Shown piece by piece: positions 60,740 to 64,000 of a DNA stretch of 64,000 nucleotides (positions are counted from its first letter, which is position 1; each line of letters starts with the position of its first letter). The notes beneath the pieces are model-generated. The model was not told the DNA's origin. It was given only the letters and a program-made list of their open reading frames with translations, and did not search any database. The DNA comes from G965212025 sp965212025 (GTDB lineage Bacteria > Pseudomonadota > Gammaproteobacteria > Poriferisulfidales > Oxydemutatoraceae), in the NCBI GenBank assembly GCA_965212025.1, contig OZ243039.1, positions 682,001 through 746,000 of the forward strand. The letters run 5' to 3'. The translations under genes and the position numbers were made by a program.

Positions 60740-62041
60740 ATGACAACCATGACCCCCCGGGAAATTGTCCGTGAACTGAACCAATACATCATCGGTCAGG
60801 AAAAAGCCAAGCGAGCGGTCGCGATCGCGCTGCGCAATCGTTGGCGCCGAATGCAGCTGGATGAAGTCATGCGCTCGGAAATCATGCCCAAAAACATCCT
60901 CATGATTGGTCCGACCGGCGTCGGAAAAACGGAAATTGCCCGCCGCCTTGCCAAGCTCGCCGACGCCCCTTTGATCAAGGTGGAGGCGACGAAATTCACC
61001 GAGATCGGGTACGTAGGACGGGACGTGGAGTCCATCATCCGGGATCTGGTAGACGTGGCCGTAAAAAGGAACCGCAAAAAATTGATGGGGCGCAATCATT
61101 ACCGCGCCGAGGAAATCGCTGAAGATCGTATTCTTGACGCCTTGCAACAGCACCCTGATTTCAAAGATTACTCCCGCCAGGAGTTGCAGACAAAGCTGAG
61201 AAACGAAGAACTGAATGATGCCGAGATTGAGCTGAACGTATCCAACGCGCCTGTCGGCATTGAGATCATGACGCCGCCAGGGATGGAAGGCATGGCGCAG
61301 CAGATTCACAACGCATTCAAGAACCTGGGCGGCACTCAGAAAAGACGGCGCAAAGTCTCGGTCGCGCAGGCGCGCAACATCCTCGGTCAGGAAGAGTCAC
61401 AAAAAATGATTGACGAGGAAGATTTGAAAAGTGGTTCCATCCACGATGTGGAACAAAAAGGCATCGTGTTCATTGATGAAATCGACAAGGTAACCAAGCG
61501 CTCCGGCATGCAGTCTTTGGAGGTATCACGCGAAGGAGTACAAAGGGATCTTTTGCCTTTGGTGGAGGGCAGCACGGTCACCACCAAGTACGGCGTGGTG
61601 CAAACCGACCACATTCTGTTCATCGCTTCCGGTGCCTTTCACACGAGCAAACCTTCAGACTTGATACCGGAATTACAGGGGCGTTTTCCGATTCGCGTGG
61701 AATTGAACGCCTTGGATGTCCAAGATTTTATTCGCATCCTGACCGAGCCGAGCTACTCGCTTACCCGTCAATACACCGCGCTTCTGGGTGCAGAGGACGT
61801 GGAAATCGAGTTCAAGGAAGATGGGGTGCGGCGCATCGCAGAAATCGCTTTTGGAGTCAATGAAGACGCCGAAAACATTGGCGCACGCAGGCTTCACACG
61901 GTGCTCGAATACCTGCTGGATGGCTTGCTCTTCTCGGCTCCTGACATCAGCAACACCAAAACATGCATTGACGCAGCTTATGTGGACAGCCAATTGTCCG
62001 AACTGGTCAAAGACAAGGATCTCGCGCGATATATCCTCTAA
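60740..62041 (+). CDS. hslU: HslU ATPase subunit of the HslUV protease
   Basis: An AAA+ unfoldase of 433 residues with TPREIVRELNQYIIGQ, Walker A GPTGVGKTEIARRLAKLA, the pore-loop region FTEIGYVGRDVESI, the intermediate I domain (about residues 110-230), Walker B IVFIDEIDKV and the C-terminal LARYIL that docks into HslV. It lies 31 nt after hslV and works with it on misfolded and regulatory proteins. Confidence 0.97.
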   Translation: MTTMTPREIVRELNQYIIGQEKAKRAVAIALRNRWRRMQLDEVMRSEIMPKNILMIGPTGVGKTEIARRLAKLADAPLIKVEATKFTEIGYVGRDVESIIRDLVDVAVKRNRKKLMGRNHYRAEEIAEDRILDALQQHPDFKDYSRQELQTKLRNEELNDAEIELNVSNAPVGIEIMTPPGMEGMAQQIHNAFKNLGGTQKRRRKVSVAQARNILGQEESQKMIDEEDLKSGSIHDVEQKGIVFIDEIDKVTKRSGMQSLEVSREGVQRDLLPLVEGSTVTTKYGVVQTDHILFIASGAFHTSKPSDLIPELQGRFPIRVELNALDVQDFIRILTEPSYSLTRQYTALLGAEDVEIEFKEDGVRRIAEIAFGVNEDAENIGARRLHTVLEYLLDGLLFSAPDISNTKTCIDAAYVDSQLSELVKDKDLARYIL

Positions 62042-62081
62042 ACCACACCTGGGCCTGTCCCTCGGGATCCCTGCGCCTGCC

Positions 62082-62303
62082 AAAATCTCTCGCCAGCTTG
62101 ATGCCGGCTTGGATGACGGGAGGAAATGCCCCACGGGCTCGCCTTCGGGCACACTCATTTTCTTGCTGCCAGCAAGCATTCGGACATGAAGCATGATCCG
62201 TACAGGGCATTGGTGCCACTGACGCAGATGGCCGCAGCCCGGACTGGCAATAGACCAGGGTCTGCCACCCCGGAAACCATGTCCAAAGGAAACCATGTCC
62301 AAA
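62082..62303 (+). repeat. degenerate duplicate of the DUF971 gene start and a 16-bp direct repeat
   Basis: The segment 62082-62102 is identical to 62331-62351 in the DUF971 gene, and similarity continues for about 30 bp, encoding KISRQLDAGLDDG against KISRQLDISFDDG. Further down, GGAAACCATGTCCAAA occurs twice in tandem (62272-62287, 62288-62303); the duplication supplies the AAAGGAA ribosome site used by the downstream ATG. No intact gene lies between hslU and 62295. Confidence 0.75.
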
Positions 62304-62666
62304 CATATCCCAGTTTCGTTGCGCTTGCGTAAAATCTCTCGCCAGCTTGATATCAGCTTTGATGACGGCAAGCAATTTTCCCTGAGCTGTGAATACCTCC
62401 GGGTGTATTCTCCATCTGCGGAAGTCATGGGACACGGACAAGGTCAGGGGGAACTGCAGACAGGCAAAGAAAATGTCAATATTTTTGCCATTGAACCAAT
62501 CGGAAACTATGCCGTGCGCCTGGAGTTTGACGACAAGCACCGTACCGGTATTTTCAGTTGGGATTACCTGTACGAACTGGGAGAAAATCAGAATGTTTAC
62601 TGGGAGCAATATTTGCAACGTCTTGCCAAAGCTGGCCATGTTCGAATCCCCCGGTCTCGGCCATGA
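62295..62666 (+). CDS. DUF971 (gamma-butyrobetaine hydroxylase N-terminal-like) protein
   Basis: A 123-residue protein with SRQLDISFDDGKQFSLSCEYLRVYSPSAEV, the residue pattern of the DUF971 domain, and GIFSWDYLYELGENQNVYWEQYLQRL near the end. The domain is found alone in many proteobacteria next to ubiE, as here, and may bind metal; its function is not established. AAAGGAA lies 3-4 nt before the ATG. The 5' end is partly duplicated upstream. Confidence 0.9.
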   Translation: MSKHIPVSLRLRKISRQLDISFDDGKQFSLSCEYLRVYSPSAEVMGHGQGQGELQTGKENVNIFAIEPIGNYAVRLEFDDKHRTGIFSWDYLYELGENQNVYWEQYLQRLAKAGHVRIPRSRP

Positions 62667-62694
62667 TGCCTCATGGCAAAGCCCCTGAGGCATC

Positions 62695-63435
62695 ATGAGC
62701 AAGACGCATTCTTTCGGCTATCGTCAGGTGACGGCAGAGAACAAAACCGCTCTGGTCGGTGATGTTTTTGACTCAGTCGCCCCACATTACGACCTGATGA
62801 ACGATCTGATGTCGCTGGGAATTCATCGCTTGTGGAAGCGAATCACGATACAGCTGTCCGTATTGCAGCCCGGTCAGAGGGTTTTGGATCTGGCGGCAGG
62901 AACTGGCGACTTGACCCGGCAGATTTGCCACCAGGTCGGTACCGGCGGTTATGTGGTTTCCGCCGATGTCAACCAGAAAATGCTCACAAAGGGGCGGGAT
63001 CGTTCATTGGATGGTGGGCTCCGTCATGGTGTGGGCTTTGTGCAGTGCAATGCTGAAAATCTGCCGTTCCCCGATCATTTTTTTGATCGGGTCATTATCG
63101 GGTTCGGACTACGCAACGTGACGGATATGCCGCGTACCTTGGGAGCCATGCACCAGGTTTTGAAAAGGGGTGGCAGAGTGCTTGTTCTGGAGTTTTCCCA
63201 GCCGCTGAAGGCCATCTCCCCGCTTTACGATTTGTGGTCTCTGCACTGCATTCCAAAACTCGCACGAAGGATCGCCCGGGATGAAGAAAGTTACCGTTAT
63301 CTGGTGGAATCCATACGCACACATCCTGACCAGGAAACACTAAAAGAAATGATGGGTGCCGCAGGTTTTGAACGTTGCGAATATTTTAATCTCAGCGGCG
63401 GGATCGTGGCCATACACCGCGGGTGCAGAATCTGA
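62695..63435 (+). CDS. ubiE: ubiquinone/menaquinone C-methyltransferase UbiE
   Basis: A 246-residue class I SAM methyltransferase with FDSVAPHYDLMNDLMSLGIHRLWKR, motif I VLDLAAGTGDLTRQI, FDRVIIGFGLRNVTD and the C-terminal YFNLSGGIVAIHRG. It methylates the demethoxy-quinone ring in ubiquinone (and menaquinone) synthesis at the inner membrane. It is followed by ubiJ with an overlapping start, the usual ubiE-ubiJ-ubiB order. Confidence 0.97.
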   Translation: MSKTHSFGYRQVTAENKTALVGDVFDSVAPHYDLMNDLMSLGIHRLWKRITIQLSVLQPGQRVLDLAAGTGDLTRQICHQVGTGGYVVSADVNQKMLTKGRDRSLDGGLRHGVGFVQCNAENLPFPDHFFDRVIIGFGLRNVTDMPRTLGAMHQVLKRGGRVLVLEFSQPLKAISPLYDLWSLHCIPKLARRIARDEESYRYLVESIRTHPDQETLKEMMGAAGFERCEYFNLSGGIVAIHRGCRI

Positions 63436-64000
63436 CCCCCCCGGACAGCAACCGCGAAAACAACCCGCCATGGGTCAGGCCACTCGCTGTAGCCATTCAG
63501 AACACGCTGGATGTTTATCTGTCGACTGACCCGGAGGGGGCGGCAGAGCTGGAAAAGCTGCGAGGTGCAACGGTTCGGGTTTCGTGCGAACACCCTTTTT
63601 TCAGTCTGTATTTCACCGCCACGCAAAATCGAATCGAAGTCGACTGGACGGGTTCCGTAAAACCTCAGGCGTGTGTCAGTGCCGCACTGGGAGACTGGCT
63701 TCAAATCGGCCTGTCGCGCGGCAAATCACACTCCGGGATCAACCTGAACATCTCTGGCGATGTCAGCATGGCACAAAATTTTCTCAAGATACTGTCGAAT
63801 GTCGCTTTCGACTGTGAAGCTCTGATAGCCCGTTACGCAGGAGATCGTGCTGCACACCACCTGGGTCAATCGGCACGTCGGCTTGGAAGCTGGCAGACTC
63901 GTGCCCGCCAGGTATTCGCGGAAAGCTTCAGCGAATATTTGCAGGAAGAAGCGCGGTTAACCCCTTCCCGTTACGAACTGGAAGGCTTTCTGGATGAAGT
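63423..64000 (+). CDS. ubiJ: UbiJ-like SCP2-domain ubiquinone biosynthesis accessory protein (3' end outside the window)
   Basis: The frame encodes an SCP2-type lipid-binding domain (LAVAIQNTLDVYLSTDPEG, VRVSCEHPFFSLYFTATQ, SGINLNISGDVSMAQNFLKILSNV) followed by a helical part (QSARRLGSWQTRARQVFAESFSEYL). UbiJ organises the soluble ubiquinone-synthesis complex with UbiK. It follows ubiE directly. There is no ATG at the expected place: GTG at 63423 overlaps ubiE by 13 nt, while CTG at 63432 would overlap as CTGA. The sequence runs off the window with no stop. Confidence 0.88.
   Translation, partial: MQNLTPPDSNRENNPPWVRPLAVAIQNTLDVYLSTDPEGAAELEKLRGATVRVSCEHPFFSLYFTATQNRIEVDWTGSVKPQACVSAALGDWLQIGLSRGKSHSGINLNISGDVSMAQNFLKILSNVAFDCEALIARYAGDRAAHHLGQSARRLGSWQTRARQVFAESFSEYLQEEARLTPSRYELEGFLDE

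Noticed and set aside
61673..62428. A 251-codon minus-strand frame over the hslU end and DUF971 start
   Set aside because: It is antisense to two well-supported genes; its internal repeat only reflects the duplicated DUF971 segment.

Overview
The window looks like chromosomal DNA of a beta- or gammaproteobacterium with near-balanced base composition, tightly packed operons and many 4-nt start/stop overlaps. Supporting gene orders are iscS-iscU-iscA-hscB-hscA-fdx-iscX, zapD-coaE-pilD-pilC-pilA, lptM-lysA, metG divergent from apbC-dcd, rplU-rpmA-obgE-proB-rpsT, smc-zipA and hslV-hslU-DUF971-ubiE-ubiJ. HslV carries a short propeptide ending His-Gly before the catalytic Thr, which I associate with betaproteobacteria. 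That lineage call is an inference.

Layout. 1-6139 (minus): the Fe-S assembly operon, running without a break into ndk and rodZ, with no iscR in the window. 6351-7584: a lipoprotein/beta-propeller gene with 57-bp tandem repeats and a frameshift. 7676-11227: molybdenum cofactor genes (moaB, moaE, moeA), a YceI protein and an Smr-domain protein. 11612-16548: type-4 uracil-DNA glycosylase, NAD-dependent DNA ligase and a type II NADH dehydrogenase fused to a cyclic-nucleotide-binding-like domain. 16587-20979: zapD, coaE and type IV pilus genes, with a sigma54-like site ahead of pilA. 21083-31484: nadE, tRNA-Thr, lptM-lysA, metG-rsxB-nth, apbC-dcd, then PII (glnK) and amtB. 31812-36997: an FAH-family protein and an RND efflux pair whose pump probably starts at CTG. 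37272-38907: a small accessory patch (AbiEii-like protein with a degenerate catalytic motif, an unknown small protein, tRNA-Val). 39040-42449: rpsT, proB, obgE, rpmA, rplU. 42622-45973: two large tandem paralogues of an unrecognised family. 46093-52251: a peroxiredoxin, class Ia nrdA without nrdB, an unknown two-part protein and an orphan SoxY. 52638-56047: an esterase and zipA, convergent, whose 3' ends have been amplified together into a 2.4-kb nested tandem array. 56054-64000: smc, queF, hslVU, DUF971, ubiE and the start of ubiJ.

Most genes are housekeeping: Fe-S clusters, replication and repair, translation, cell division, NAD and quinone synthesis, and nitrogen control. The unusual material is concentrated in the esterase/zipA junction array, the paralogous pair at 42.6-46.0 kb, the AbiEii-like orphan, the repeat-containing frameshifted lipoprotein, the NDH-2/CNMP fusion and the orphan SoxY. 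I saw no transposase, integrase, CRISPR array or rRNA.
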